Assembly: GCF_039871875.1 (NCBI RefSeq)
Contig: NZ_JBDPMD010000012.1
Span: forward strand, 62,001-126,000
Reading direction: 5' to 3'
Length of the DNA: 64,000 bases
Source: Sphaerisporangium sp039871875
Lineage (GTDB): Bacteria; Actinomycetota; Actinomycetes; Streptosporangiales; Streptosporangiaceae
Made by a program: the position numbers and the translations under genes
The notes under the pieces: model-generated
What the model was told of the DNA's origin: nothing
What the model saw: only the letters and a program-made list of their open reading frames with translations
Database searches by the model: none
Shown here: piece by piece, positions 18,949 through 27,422 of the stretch
Layout of the letters: every line of letters begins with the position of its first letter
Numbering within the stretch: position 1 is the first letter of the stretch

Positions 18949-18957
18949 GGAGTCTCG

Positions 18958-19587
18958 ATGAGAGGACGCCGGTACGCCGGTCCGCGCTTTATCCGATTAC
19001 TCGCCGCGGTGACGTTGTGGACGGGGATCGTGGCCGCGGTCTGGGGGGTGGCTTACGCGATTAACGGTGCGACGCAGGCGCCGGCCGAGGTGACGGTTCC
19101 CGTGTCCCTGGTGGGGTTCGCCGACCCTGAACAGGTGTACCGCGGGGTGAGACTGCCGGATGAGGCGACGCTTCGGCCCGCGTCCGGTGTGGCGCATCTG
19201 GTGGCGCAGGGCTCGACGATTCCCGAACAACTGCTGGCGCGAGGAGATGTGGCGGTCACGGGGCTGTGCCTTGGGGCCGGGGCGCTGCTGGTGCACGGGC
19301 TGTTTTTGTCGGTGCTGTACGGGGAGCCGTTCCGAAGTGGGAACGCGGGGCGGATCGCGGGGCTGGCGGGGCTGGTGGCGGTGTCCGGGGTGGGGGGTAC
19401 GCTGCCGCATGTGTCCACGTCGCTGGTGCTGGCGCGGCTGCGGCTCGACCCGTCGCACCAGGCGGAGATGCCGATCCCCTTCGCTCACATCGCTGTCGCG
19501 TTGCTGCTGCTCGTACTGGCCGAGGCGTTCCGCCAGGGCGGCCGGCTCGTCCGGGGTCTCGAGGAGAAAGGGGCGGACCCTGTGTGA
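18958..19587 (+). CDS. DUF2975-like membrane protein
   Basis: This 209-residue protein has four predicted helices (about residues 14-36, 98-120, 132-152 and 178-196). The segment GEPFRSGNAGRIAGLAGLVAV after helix 2 and LLLVLAEAFRQGGRLVRGLEE at the end match the signature of DUF2975 proteins, where GxPF..xN..R precedes helix 3. Those genes usually stand beside a small Cro/C1 HTH gene; none is present here. An AAGGAG ribosome site 6 bp before the ATG fixes the start. Confidence 0.75.
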   Translation: MRGRRYAGPRFIRLLAAVTLWTGIVAAVWGVAYAINGATQAPAEVTVPVSLVGFADPEQVYRGVRLPDEATLRPASGVAHLVAQGSTIPEQLLARGDVAVTGLCLGAGALLVHGLFLSVLYGEPFRSGNAGRIAGLAGLVAVSGVGGTLPHVSTSLVLARLRLDPSHQAEMPIPFAHIAVALLLLVLAEAFRQGGRLVRGLEEKGADPV

Positions 19588-19601
19588 CGCGTCGGCTGCA
19601 T

Positions 19602-19658
19602 CGCCGTACGGCGGCGCCGAGTTCGCCGTACCATGTCCCGCCGTCTCGGCGCCGATCG
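19602..19658 (-). repeat. Dispersed hairpin repeat, copy A
   Basis: Read on the minus strand this roughly 57-bp sequence matches copies at 30561 (plus) and 41460 (plus). Its core is GTACGGCG (19606-19613), a 10-base loop and CGCCGTAC (19624-19631), a perfect 8-bp stem. It starts 14 bp after the DUF2975 stop, in the space between that gene and the convergent AlaX gene. The remaining 150 bp of that gap shows no gene. Confidence 0.75.
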
Positions 19659-19810
19659 GGGCGCGGCCGAGAGCGGGGAGGCGGAGCGAGCGCCGAGGAC
19701 TCCGATGACAGGGCTCGCCGCATTGCGCCCTGCCGGACCGTGTCCCGCCGGATCGCCTCCCGCCGGCGCGGCGCCGGTAGGGGACACGGCAGGCGGCGTA
19801 AGGGTGTGGG

Positions 19811-20545
19811 TCAGTCGGAGACGGTGATGCGGAGGCGGCGGAAGCCCTTGCCCTTGCTTTCGATTTTGGCGACCTTGATGTGGCCGATCTGTTTGGTGGA
19901 GGCGACGTGGGTGCCGCCGTCGGCCTGGGTGTCGAGGCCGACGATGTCGATGATGCGGACCTCCTCGACGTCCGGGGGCACCAGGTTGGTGGCGGTGCGG
20001 ATGATGTCGGGGATGGCGAAGGCTTCGGCGCGGGGGAGGACGCGGACGTCGATGCGGCGGTCGGCGGTGATCTCGGCGTTGCAGGCGGCCTCGACGGTCT
20101 CCTTGAAGCCGGGCGGGACCTCGGGGAGGTTGAAGTCCATGCGGGCGGTGAACGGCTCCATGTTGCCGCCGGTGACCAGGGCGCCGTAGTCGCGGAAGAC
20201 GACGCCGCACAGGACGTGCAGGCCGGAGTGGGTGCGCATCAGGGCGGTGCGGCGCTCGTCGGCCACGGCGGCGCGTACCGTCGTGCCGGGCGGGGGGATC
20301 GGGTCGCCCTCGGCGGGGATGAGGTGCAGGTCGTCGTTCTTGCGCACGCCTTCGATGCGGGTCTCCACGCCCTGCCAGATGAGGACGCCGTGGTCGGCGG
20401 GCTGGCCGCCGCCGCCGGGGTAGAAGGCCGATCGGTCCAGCACGATGCCGTCCGGTGACGAGGCGAGGACGGTGGCCTCGAAGTCGCGCAGGTTCTGGTC
20501 GGACAGCTCCAGCCGCCGGGTGCGCCCGTGGACGTCGCTACTCAT
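19811..20545 (-). CDS. Alanyl-tRNA editing protein (AlaX-like)
   Basis: This 244-residue protein hydrolyses mischarged aminoacyl-tRNA(Ala) in trans. The N-terminal part contains the SAFYPGGGGQPAD motif shared with the alanyl-tRNA synthetase C-terminal/editing region. The metal-binding site shows HSGLH (about residues 105-109) and the distal GTHV (DTQADGGTHV), where the usual cysteine is replaced as in many actinobacterial members. Length and domain order fit AlaX-M type proteins. It is alone on its strand, with a 600-bp promoter region upstream shared with the GH16 gene. Confidence 0.9.
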   Translation of the reverse strand: MSSDVHGRTRRLELSDQNLRDFEATVLASSPDGIVLDRSAFYPGGGGQPADHGVLIWQGVETRIEGVRKNDDLHLIPAEGDPIPPPGTTVRAAVADERRTALMRTHSGLHVLCGVVFRDYGALVTGGNMEPFTARMDFNLPEVPPGFKETVEAACNAEITADRRIDVRVLPRAEAFAIPDIIRTATNLVPPDVEEVRIIDIVGLDTQADGGTHVASTKQIGHIKVAKIESKGKGFRRLRITVSD

Positions 20546-20639
20546 GCCGGAAGCCTAGTGCGGCCGCACGGGCCGCGCACCGCACGGGCGGGGCGATCGG
20601 GGCCGGGCGGGTGCGACGGAGGACGCCGTAGGCCCGGTG

Positions 20640-20780
20640 CGGCGCGAGGCACGGGTGGATGGGGACGGCGCGAAGACACGGAGGGCCGGGAGGGCGGCGC
20701 GAGGGCACGAAGGGTCCGGGGCGGCGCGAGGGCACAGGAGGATCGCGGTGGCGTGAGGGCACGGGGGCGGGACCGGTCCA
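20640..20780. repeat. Degenerate G-rich tandem repeat
   Basis: A unit around GGCGCGAGGGCACGAAGGG is repeated four to five times with variation in length and sequence. Several short frames cross it but none has coding character. Confidence 0.5.
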
Positions 20781-20859
20781 CTGGGGCGGTCCGGATAGCG
20801 ATCATGAAGAACGCGCTCCCTGGCGCGCGGGCCGTCGGTGCCGCCAGGGTGGCCTCACC

Positions 20860-20882
20860 GCGAAACTATCATCACGTTTCGC
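20860..20882. promoter_or_regulatory. Inverted repeat GCGAAAC/GTTTCGC
   Basis: Perfect 7-bp arms (20860-20866 and 20876-20882) flank a 9-bp AT-rich spacer TATCATCAC. A second dyad, CCTGTT-C-AACAGG, follows at 20942-20954. Both are candidate operators for the GH16 or AlaX promoter. Confidence 0.4.
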
Positions 20883-20966
20883 TCGGGCGAACCCTTGAAA
20901 CAGGCCTGAGAAACCGTTCCCTCGGAAGCGTTCGGATTTCACCTGTTCAACAGGGCTGATTTCCCG

Positions 20967-20993
20967 GGGGAGCGCTGTCAGGGAGCGCTCCCT
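20967..20993. promoter_or_regulatory. CebR-like operators upstream of GH16 (two adjoining)
   Basis: AGGGAGCGCTCCCT (20980-20993) is a perfect 14-bp palindrome matching 12 of 14 positions of the Streptomyces CebR box TGGGAGCGCTCCCA, the LacI-family site that controls cellulose and beta-glucan use. An imperfect neighbour, GGGGAGCGCTGTCA, occupies 20967-20980. Confidence 0.65.
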
Positions 20994-21088
20994 GGACACG
21001 GCAGCGGTTGTCGCGCGGTGCCTGCCGTGTTTCCGGGCGGTTAATTGGACTCTTGACAGCCTTTGTCGCCTGAGAGCAATCTCTCGGT

Positions 21089-21102
21089 GAGAGAGCGCTC
21101 CC
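21089..21102. promoter_or_regulatory. CebR-like operator downstream of the GH16 -10 element
   Basis: AGAGAGCGCTCCCC contains the GAGCGCTC core and lies 7 bp downstream of the proposed -10 box, where a bound repressor would block initiation. Confidence 0.6.
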
Positions 21103-21148
21103 CGAGTCCGTGACACCACCACGGCCCTCCACCCCCCGAGGAGACGCG

Positions 21149-22924
21149 ATGCCGCCGTCCCCACGTCCACGCGGCCAGCGCCTGGCCTTTCTCGTCACCA
21201 TGGCGCTGGCACTGATCACCACCATCCTCGCCGTCCTGCCGACCACGCCGGCCGCGGCGGCCGACACCCTGCTGTCGCAGGGCAAGCCGGTGACGGCGTC
21301 GTCCACCGAGAGCGCCGTGGCGTTCCCCGCCACGGCCGCCGTCGACGGCAACCCCGGCACCCGCTGGTCCAGCGCGTTCAGCGATCCCCAGTGGATCCAG
21401 GTGGATCTCGGCGCCACCGCCGCCATCGGCTCGGTCGTGCTGAACTGGGAGACCGCCTACGGACGCGCGTTCCAGATCCAGACCTCCCCCGACGGCACGA
21501 ACTGGACGTCGGTCTACTCGACCACCACGAGCACCGGTGGCTCGCAGACGCTCACCGTGAGCGGCTCCGGCCGCTACGTGCGCGTGTACGGCACCCAGCG
21601 CTCCACCCAGTGGGGCTACTCGCTGTGGGAGTTCCAGGTCTGGGGCACCATCGGCGGCCCCACCGCCACCCCCACCGTCACGCCGACCGTGACGCCGACC
21701 GGCGGTGAGCGGCTCCTGTCGTACAACAAGCCCGGTGTCGCCTCCACGTCGCAGAACGACGTCAACTGCCAGAACTGCCTCCCGGCCCGCGCGTTCGACC
21801 TCGACCCGGCCACCCGCTGGGCCACCAGCTCCACCACCGGCTGGGTGGACCCGGGCTGGATCTACGTCGACCTCGGCGCCGTCGCCCAGGTGAGCCGCGT
21901 CGTGCTCCAGTGGGACCCGGCCTACGCCCGGTCGTTCCAGATCCAGGTGTCCAACGACGCCGCCGGCTGGACCTCGATCTACTCCACCACCACGGGCACC
22001 GGCTTCAAGCAGACCCTGACCGTCAACGGCACCGGCCGCTACGTGCGCATGTACGGCACGCAGCGCTCCGGCGCGTACGGCTACTCGCTGTGGGAGTTCC
22101 AGGTGTACGGCACCGGCGGCGCGCCCAACACCCCGCCCGCCCAGCCGCCGAACCCGCGCACCCCCCCGGTCCTGGTGTGGAGCGACGAGTTCAACGGCCC
22201 GGCAGGCAGCAAGCCCGACCCCGCCAAGTGGACCATCGACACCGGCACCGGCCCGAACAACGAGCTGGAGTACTACACCAACAACAACAACGCCTCGATG
22301 GACGGCGCCGGCAGTCTGGTGATGGAGGCCCGCCGCGAGGCCACCCCAGGCTCGGCCTGCCCGCGTGACCCGATGAGCGGCAGCACGACGTGCCAGTACA
22401 CCTCGCACCGCATGAACACCGGCAACAAGTTCCACTTCACCTACGGCCGGGTCGAGGCCCGCGTCAAGGTGCCGAAGGGGAACGGCCTGTGGCCGGCGTT
22501 CTGGATGATGGGCGCCGACTTCCTCACCGGGCGGCCGTGGCCGTACAACGGCGAGGTCGACATCATGGAGATCCTCGGGAAGGACGTCAAGACGGCCTAC
22601 TCGACCATCCACGCGCCGGCTTACAACGGCGGCGGCGGTGTCGGCCAGTCGTACCGGCTGCCGAGCGGTGCCGACTTCTCCGACGACTACCACGTCTTCG
22701 CCGCCAACTGGGACAGCAACGGCATCCGTTACACCCTGGACGGGACGACCGTGGTGACCCTCGACAAGGCCACGGTCGAGGCGACCCGCGGCCCGTGGGT
22801 CTTCGACCACCCCTTCTACATCATCCTCAACCTCGCCGTCGGCGGCGACTGGCCCGGCCCGCCGGACGCGACCACCGGATTCCCCAAGCGCATGCTCGTC
22901 GACTACGTGCGCGTGTACCAGTGA
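21149..22924 (+). CDS. Secreted GH16 family glucanase with two discoidin (F5/8 type C) domains
   Basis: The 591-residue protein has a signal peptide (about residues 1-37), discoidin domains at about 38-168 and 188-322 joined by a Thr/Pro linker, and a GH16 catalytic domain from about 341 (VLVWSDEFNG) to the end. The retaining active site E469-V-D471-I-M-E474 is intact (nucleophile, helper and acid/base). GH16 enzymes cut beta-1,3(4)-glucans and related galactans; which one is used here cannot be told. GAGGAG 6 bp before ATG 21149 decides the start over 21110. CebR-like boxes flank the promoter. Confidence 0.93.
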   Translation: MPPSPRPRGQRLAFLVTMALALITTILAVLPTTPAAAADTLLSQGKPVTASSTESAVAFPATAAVDGNPGTRWSSAFSDPQWIQVDLGATAAIGSVVLNWETAYGRAFQIQTSPDGTNWTSVYSTTTSTGGSQTLTVSGSGRYVRVYGTQRSTQWGYSLWEFQVWGTIGGPTATPTVTPTVTPTGGERLLSYNKPGVASTSQNDVNCQNCLPARAFDLDPATRWATSSTTGWVDPGWIYVDLGAVAQVSRVVLQWDPAYARSFQIQVSNDAAGWTSIYSTTTGTGFKQTLTVNGTGRYVRMYGTQRSGAYGYSLWEFQVYGTGGAPNTPPAQPPNPRTPPVLVWSDEFNGPAGSKPDPAKWTIDTGTGPNNELEYYTNNNNASMDGAGSLVMEARREATPGSACPRDPMSGSTTCQYTSHRMNTGNKFHFTYGRVEARVKVPKGNGLWPAFWMMGADFLTGRPWPYNGEVDIMEILGKDVKTAYSTIHAPAYNGGGGVGQSYRLPSGADFSDDYHVFAANWDSNGIRYTLDGTTVVTLDKATVEATRGPWVFDHPFYIILNLAVGGDWPGPPDATTGFPKRMLVDYVRVYQ

Positions 22925-22937
22925 CCACCCCCCGGCC

Positions 22938-22973
22938 CGGGGCCCGGCACGGCTGGCGTCGTGCCGGGCCCCG
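22938..22973 (+). terminator. Hairpin terminator after GH16
   Basis: CGGGGCCCGGCACG (22938-22951) and its exact complement CGTGCCGGGCCCCG (22960-22973) form a 14-bp stem with an 8-base loop, 14 bp after the stop codon. It is not followed by a T-run, as is usual in actinomycetes. Confidence 0.75.
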
Positions 22974-23001
22974 CACCCCCCACCCCTAAGGAGTGCGTTC
23001 G

Positions 23002-24297
23002 ATGCCTCGGGCACTACCCCCGCCCCGTACGAAGCCGCGTCTGTTCACGCTGTTCGCCGCGCTCGTCGCGCTGCTCGGCACCGCTCTGGTCGTCGCGCCC
23101 GCCGCGTCGGCCGACACCCTGCTGTCCCAGGGCAGGCCGGTCACCGCCTCCTCCGCCGAGAGCGCCGCCACCCCGGCGAGCGCGGCGGTGGACGGCAACA
23201 CCGGCACCCGCTGGTCGAGCACCTTCAGCGACCCGCAGTGGCTGCGGGTGGACCTCGGCGCCGCCAGCGCGATCAGCCAGGTCGTGCTGCGCTGGGAGGG
23301 CGCCTACGCCACCGACTTCCAGATCCAGACGTCCAACGACGGCGGCACCTGGACGACGATCAACACCACCACCGGGGCCACCGGAGGCGTGCAGACCCTG
23401 AACGTCTCCGGCAACGGCCGGTACGTGCGGTTGTACACCACCCGCCGCGCCACCCAGTGGGGCGCCTCGCTGTGGGAGTTCCAGGTGTACGGCCCTGGCG
23501 GCACGGCCAGCCCGTCGCCGACGATCCCGCCGGGTGCCGTGCGGGTGGCCGAGTTCCTGGCCGACTGCCCCTTCAGCCACCGGCTGCCGGACGACCCGAT
23601 CATCTTCCCCGGCCTGGCCGGCGCGTCCCACATGCACAGCTTCTTCGGCAACACCACGACCAACGCCAACAGCACGGTGCAGTCGCTGCTGGCCGGCCGC
23701 AGCAACTGCAACCCGTCCACCGACCTGTCGTCGTACTGGACGCCCACCCTGTACAACGGAACCACCCCGGTGGAGCCGTCCATCGTCACCTTCTACTACC
23801 TCGGTGAGGGGGTGCGCGACGACGTGCGCGAGCGCATCCAGCCGCTGCCGCTCGGCCTGCGGATCATCGCGGGCAACGCCAAGGCCACCGGGGTGAACGA
23901 CCCGACGTCCACGGCCCGCTGGTCGTGTCTCCACGCGGGTCAGGTGCCGCCGTCGAAGGACTTCGTCACCTGCCCGGCCGGCACGCAGATGGAGTCGTAC
24001 CTCGACTTCCCGCAGTGCTGGAACGGCCGCGACCTGGACTCCGCCGACCACAAGAGCCACATGGCCTTCCCCGTGAACGGCGACTGCCCGAGCACCCACC
24101 CGGTGCCCGTGCCGAAGCTGCGCCAGGTGCTGAGGTACCCGGTGAACGGCAACCCGGCGGCGTTCAGGCTGGCGTCCGGGCCGGGGTACACGATGCACGG
24201 CGACTTCTTCAACGCCTGGCCCGAGGCGGAGATGTTGCGCCGCGTGGTCGACTGCATCCGTCCCAAGATCAAGTGCGGCGCGGACGGGCGTCCCTGA
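23002..24297 (+). CDS. Secreted discoidin-DUF1996 protein
   Basis: The 431-residue product has a signal peptide (about 1-36), one discoidin domain (about 37-165) closely similar to the first domain of the preceding GH16 protein (ADTLLSQG, TGTRWSS, SLWEFQV), and a DUF1996 domain from about 180 (RVAEFLADCPFSHRLPDDPI, HMHSFFGN, several cysteines). DUF1996 proteins are secreted by fungi and actinomycetes and are often tied to polysaccharides; no activity is established. AAGGAG 8 bp before ATG 23002 sets the start; GTG 22993 is a weaker option. It lies downstream of the GH16 terminator. Confidence 0.9.
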   Translation: MPRALPPPRTKPRLFTLFAALVALLGTALVVAPAASADTLLSQGRPVTASSAESAATPASAAVDGNTGTRWSSTFSDPQWLRVDLGAASAISQVVLRWEGAYATDFQIQTSNDGGTWTTINTTTGATGGVQTLNVSGNGRYVRLYTTRRATQWGASLWEFQVYGPGGTASPSPTIPPGAVRVAEFLADCPFSHRLPDDPIIFPGLAGASHMHSFFGNTTTNANSTVQSLLAGRSNCNPSTDLSSYWTPTLYNGTTPVEPSIVTFYYLGEGVRDDVRERIQPLPLGLRIIAGNAKATGVNDPTSTARWSCLHAGQVPPSKDFVTCPAGTQMESYLDFPQCWNGRDLDSADHKSHMAFPVNGDCPSTHPVPVPKLRQVLRYPVNGNPAAFRLASGPGYTMHGDFFNAWPEAEMLRRVVDCIRPKIKCGADGRP

Positions 24298-24301
24298 TCC
24301 C

Positions 24302-24886
24302 ATGAGAACCCGCCGCGTCGTCACCGCCATCCTGATCGGCACCCTCGTCACGGGCGGCTGCGCCCGCCCCGGCCCGCCCGCCGGGTCCGTGGCCCCCACG
24401 GGGGCACCCGTGGCGGTGGCGGTGACGCCGCGCGCGGGTTTCGGCCCCACCGACATCGCGTGGGTGGAGCTGATGATCCCCATGACCGAGCAGGCCCTGC
24501 GCCTCGCGGGGCTGGCCGGGGACCGGGCCGCCGACCCCGCGATGCGGCGGCTGGCCGGGCGGATCGGCGACGGCCAGAAGGCCGAGCTGGTCCACCTGCG
24601 CCGGTTGCTGCTGATGTCCGGCATGCCGTACACCGACCCGCACCAGGGTCATGACATGCCGGGCATGGCGACCCCCGGTGAGTTCAAGGTCATCGAACGC
24701 GCCTCGGGCGACGTCTTCGGCCGCCTGTACACCCGCACCATGCGGGAGAACCTGGCCCAGGCGGCCCACGTCGCCCGAGGCGAGCAGGCTTCGGGAACCC
24801 ACCCCGAGGCGAGGGCGCTCGCCGGTGCCGTCGAACGGTCGCGCACCGCCCAGCTGGCCGAGCTGGAGCGCCTGACCGGCCGGTGA
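24302..24886 (+). CDS. DUF305 family lipoprotein
   Basis: The 194-residue protein has a lipoprotein signal with lipobox LVTGGC (cysteine at about residue 20) and a helical DUF305 domain with a ferritin-like character (IAWVELMIPMTEQALRLAG, then HLRRLLLMSGMP and AQAAHVARG). The family is often found near copper and redox genes; a DPHQGHDMPGM segment is His/Met rich and could bind metal. It starts 4 bp after the DUF1996 gene and its stop overlaps the next gene (GTGA). Confidence 0.85.
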   Translation: MRTRRVVTAILIGTLVTGGCARPGPPAGSVAPTGAPVAVAVTPRAGFGPTDIAWVELMIPMTEQALRLAGLAGDRAADPAMRRLAGRIGDGQKAELVHLRRLLLMSGMPYTDPHQGHDMPGMATPGEFKVIERASGDVFGRLYTRTMRENLAQAAHVARGEQASGTHPEARALAGAVERSRTAQLAELERLTGR

Positions 24887-26076
24887 GCGGGCGTTGTGGC
24901 AGGGTGATCGGCGTGGAGGACATGTGGGATCTGGTCGTGGTGGGCGGCGGCCCGGCCGGGTCGGCGGCGGCGCTGCGTGCCGCGCAACTGCGCCCCGGGG
25001 CGCGGGTGCTGCTGCTGGACAAGGACGACTTCCCGCGGGACAAGGCGTGCGGGGACGGCATCGCCGCGCACGCGCGCGACGAGCTGGCGCTGCTCGGCCT
25101 GCCGGACGTGCTGGACGACTACCGTCCCGTGCGGCGGCTGGCGGTGGTCTCGCCGGGCGGCGCCCGGGTGGAGGCGACGGTCGCCCGGCCGAACCACGTG
25201 GTCCCGCGCAAGGTGTTCGACGCCCGCCTGGTCGAGGCGGCCCGGGACCGCGGGGTCGAGGTGCGCCGCCACCGGGTGCGGGCCCTTGAGACGCGCGGCG
25301 GCCACGTCGTGCTGGACGGCACCGTGCCCGCCAGGGCCGTGGTCGCCGCCGACGGCGCGAACTCGGTGATGCGGCGGCTCATCGGCGTCCCGCCCGCCGC
25401 CGCCCGGCACGTCGCCATCGCGGTGCGCGGCTACGCCGACGTGCCCGCCGGCGACGAGACGCAGTTCATCGCCATGCAGCGCGAGGGCTGGCCCGCGTAC
25501 GCCTGGTCGTTCCCGGTCGGCGACGGCACGGCCAACGTCGGCTACGGCATGCTGCTGCCGAACCTCCGCGCCACCGGCCGCCCCGGCCGCGACGTCCTGC
25601 ACGGCCGCCTCGCCGACCTGCTGCCCGGCCTGCCCGCCCGCGACCTGCGTGCCCACCACCTGCCGCTGTCCACCGGCCGCCCCATCCCCGGCGCCGGCCG
25701 TGTGCTGCTCGCCGGCGACGCCGCCGGCCTGATCAACCCCCTCACCGGCGAGGGCATCTACTACGCCGTCCTCTCCGGCCGCCTGGCCGCCGAAGCCGCC
25801 CTCCAGACCCCCGGCACCCCGCTCCCCGCCTACCGCCGCGCCCTGCGCGCCGCCCTGGGCCGCCACCTCCGCACCACCGACGCCCTCGCCTTCGCCGCCC
25901 GCTCCCCGTCCTTCCTCGACGCCGCCGTCACCACCGCCGCCCGCCGCCCCGAGGTCTTCGACCTCCTCACGGAGGTCGGCCTCGGGGCGGGCACCGTCCC
26001 CCTCTCCGTGGCCCTCGCCGTCACCGGTCACTGGGTCACGGCGGGGCGGTGGCGCAGGGGTTTCAGTGCGACGTAG
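24883..26076 (+). CDS. FAD-dependent oxidoreductase, geranylgeranyl reductase-like
   Basis: The 397-residue flavoprotein has the dinucleotide-binding VVVGGGPAGSAAA near the N-terminus, the PRDKACGDG motif of the geranylgeranyl reductase/ChlP-like group and the second FAD motif VLLAGDAAGLINPLTGEGI (about 270-288). Such enzymes reduce isoprenoid double bonds in archaeal and actinobacterial lipids or menaquinone. Start GTG 24883 overlaps the DUF305 stop; in-frame GTG 24904, GTG 24913 or ATG 24922 are possible. The last 49 bp overlap the 3' end of the convergent permease gene. Confidence 0.88.
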   Translation: MSGRCGRVIGVEDMWDLVVVGGGPAGSAAALRAAQLRPGARVLLLDKDDFPRDKACGDGIAAHARDELALLGLPDVLDDYRPVRRLAVVSPGGARVEATVARPNHVVPRKVFDARLVEAARDRGVEVRRHRVRALETRGGHVVLDGTVPARAVVAADGANSVMRRLIGVPPAAARHVAIAVRGYADVPAGDETQFIAMQREGWPAYAWSFPVGDGTANVGYGMLLPNLRATGRPGRDVLHGRLADLLPGLPARDLRAHHLPLSTGRPIPGAGRVLLAGDAAGLINPLTGEGIYYAVLSGRLAAEAALQTPGTPLPAYRRALRAALGRHLRTTDALAFAARSPSFLDAAVTTAARRPEVFDLLTEVGLGAGTVPLSVALAVTGHWVTAGRWRRGFSAT

Positions 26077-27422
26077 ACGGCGCCCGCGATGAGGAAGCCG
26101 GCCTCGAACGTGATGTCGCCCACCTCGGGGAACCGGCTCGGGACCAGGCCCACGTACAGCTCCTGGTTGCAGAACAGCCAGACCGACAGCACGACGCCGG
26201 CCGCCATGGCGATCGGCCCCGCCGGGCTGCGGTGCGACCGGTCGTACAGGCGGGCCAGGGGGACCTCGCCGCGGCGCAGGTAGTGGTCGGCCAGCACGAC
26301 GGCCAGCCACGGGCCGATCCAGTACGAGATGACGAGCAGGAACGACTCGTACTTGTGGCCCGCGTCCTCGAGCCCGGTGAGGGCCACGACGAAGCCGACG
26401 ACGCCGCACGCGACGGCGGTGATCGCCCGGCGCATCGTGAGCGGGAGGCGCACGCCCATCGTGAGCAGGGACATCGCGCCGGAGTAGACGTTCAGCGCGT
26501 TCGCCGAGACGGCGCCGAGCGCGATGGCCAGCAGGGTCAGGCCGGCGATCAGGCCGGGCATGTGGGAGGTGAAGGCGGTGGTGGGCTGCCCGAGCGCGTC
26601 GCCGCCGATGGTGACCGACGCCGCGCCCACCACCTCCAGCAGCACGCACGGGACGAACACGCCGAGCCCGGCCGCGAGCCCCACGGCCCGCTTGCCGGAG
26701 TCCGGCGGCAGGTAGCGGGTGTAGTCGGCGGCGTAGGGGTTCCAGCCGGCGGCGTACCCGAAGGTGGCGCCGACGGTGAGCAGGAACCCGCCGATCCCGC
26801 CGCCGCTGCCCGCGAACCCCGGGTCCGCCTTGGTCAGGATGACCGCCGACGCGACCAGGAAGATCACGGCGAGCACGGGGAAGGCGTACCGTTCGAACGC
26901 CTGCACCAGGTTGTGCCCGAAGAAGCCGAGCACCACCATCGCCGTGACCACGACCACCAGGCACAGCCACGCCGGCAGCCCGGTCAGCGTGTTGAGCGCC
27001 AGCGCCCCGCTGACGCTGTTCACCGCGAACCAGCCGATGCCGGCCGCCACCGTGTTGAACGCCGCGGGCAGCAGGTTGCCCCAGTACCCGAACGGCAGCC
27101 GCCCGAGCACCATCTGCGGCACCCCGGCCGCCGGGCCGCGCGCCGACAGCACTCCGTGCGACAACGCGCCGAGCCCGGTGCCCACGGTGACCGCCAGCAC
27201 GGCCTGCCAGAAGCTCAGCCCGAACGCGGCCACCGACAGCACGCCGAGGAAGATGGTCGCGAACTCGAGGTTGGGGGACATCCACGTCCACAGCAGTTGC
27301 CGCGGCGTGCCGTGCCGGTCGGCCAGGGGGATGAACTCGACACCGCCGGGTTCCACCGCGGTGACCTTCGCGCCGTAGTCGCCTTCGCGTACCGCGACGC
27401 CGGGGGGTTCCAGAACCGTCAT
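26028..27422 (-). CDS. NCS1 family nucleobase permease (cytosine/purine type)
   Basis: The 464-residue membrane protein has about twelve hydrophobic segments and NCS1 motifs: WMSPNLEFATIFLGVL in helix 1, FGYAAGWNPYAADYTRYLP around helices 6-7 and SYWIGPWLAVVLADHYL in helix 10. The family imports cytosine, purines, hydantoins or thiamine-like compounds. Its ATG overlaps the stop of the 2OG oxygenase gene (ATGA), and the cytosine deaminase gene lies before that, so cytosine or a methylated pyrimidine is the likely cargo. Confidence 0.92.
   Translation of the reverse strand: MTVLEPPGVAVREGDYGAKVTAVEPGGVEFIPLADRHGTPRQLLWTWMSPNLEFATIFLGVLSVAAFGLSFWQAVLAVTVGTGLGALSHGVLSARGPAAGVPQMVLGRLPFGYWGNLLPAAFNTVAAGIGWFAVNSVSGALALNTLTGLPAWLCLVVVVTAMVVLGFFGHNLVQAFERYAFPVLAVIFLVASAVILTKADPGFAGSGGGIGGFLLTVGATFGYAAGWNPYAADYTRYLPPDSGKRAVGLAAGLGVFVPCVLLEVVGAASVTIGGDALGQPTTAFTSHMPGLIAGLTLLAIALGAVSANALNVYSGAMSLLTMGVRLPLTMRRAITAVACGVVGFVVALTGLEDAGHKYESFLLVISYWIGPWLAVVLADHYLRRGEVPLARLYDRSHRSPAGPIAMAAGVVLSVWLFCNQELYVGLVPSRFPEVGDITFEAGFLIAGAVYVALKPLRHRPAVTQ

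Larger units (their letters stand above)
20546..21148. other. Non-coding divergent region between AlaX and GH16 genes
   Basis: No gene is seen in these 603 bases. The left part (about 20640-20780) is a degenerate G-rich tandem repeat. The right part holds several palindromes and the GH16 promoter: TTGACA (21053-21058), a 17-bp spacer and CAATCT (21076-21081). GAGAG-CAAT-CTCTC (21071-21084) overlaps that -10 element. Confidence 0.6.

Noticed and set aside
24649..27291. 880-codon minus-strand frame across DUF305, FAD reductase and permease genes
   Set aside because: Translation is repetitive Arg/Gly/Pro and conflicts with three genes with diagnostic motifs.
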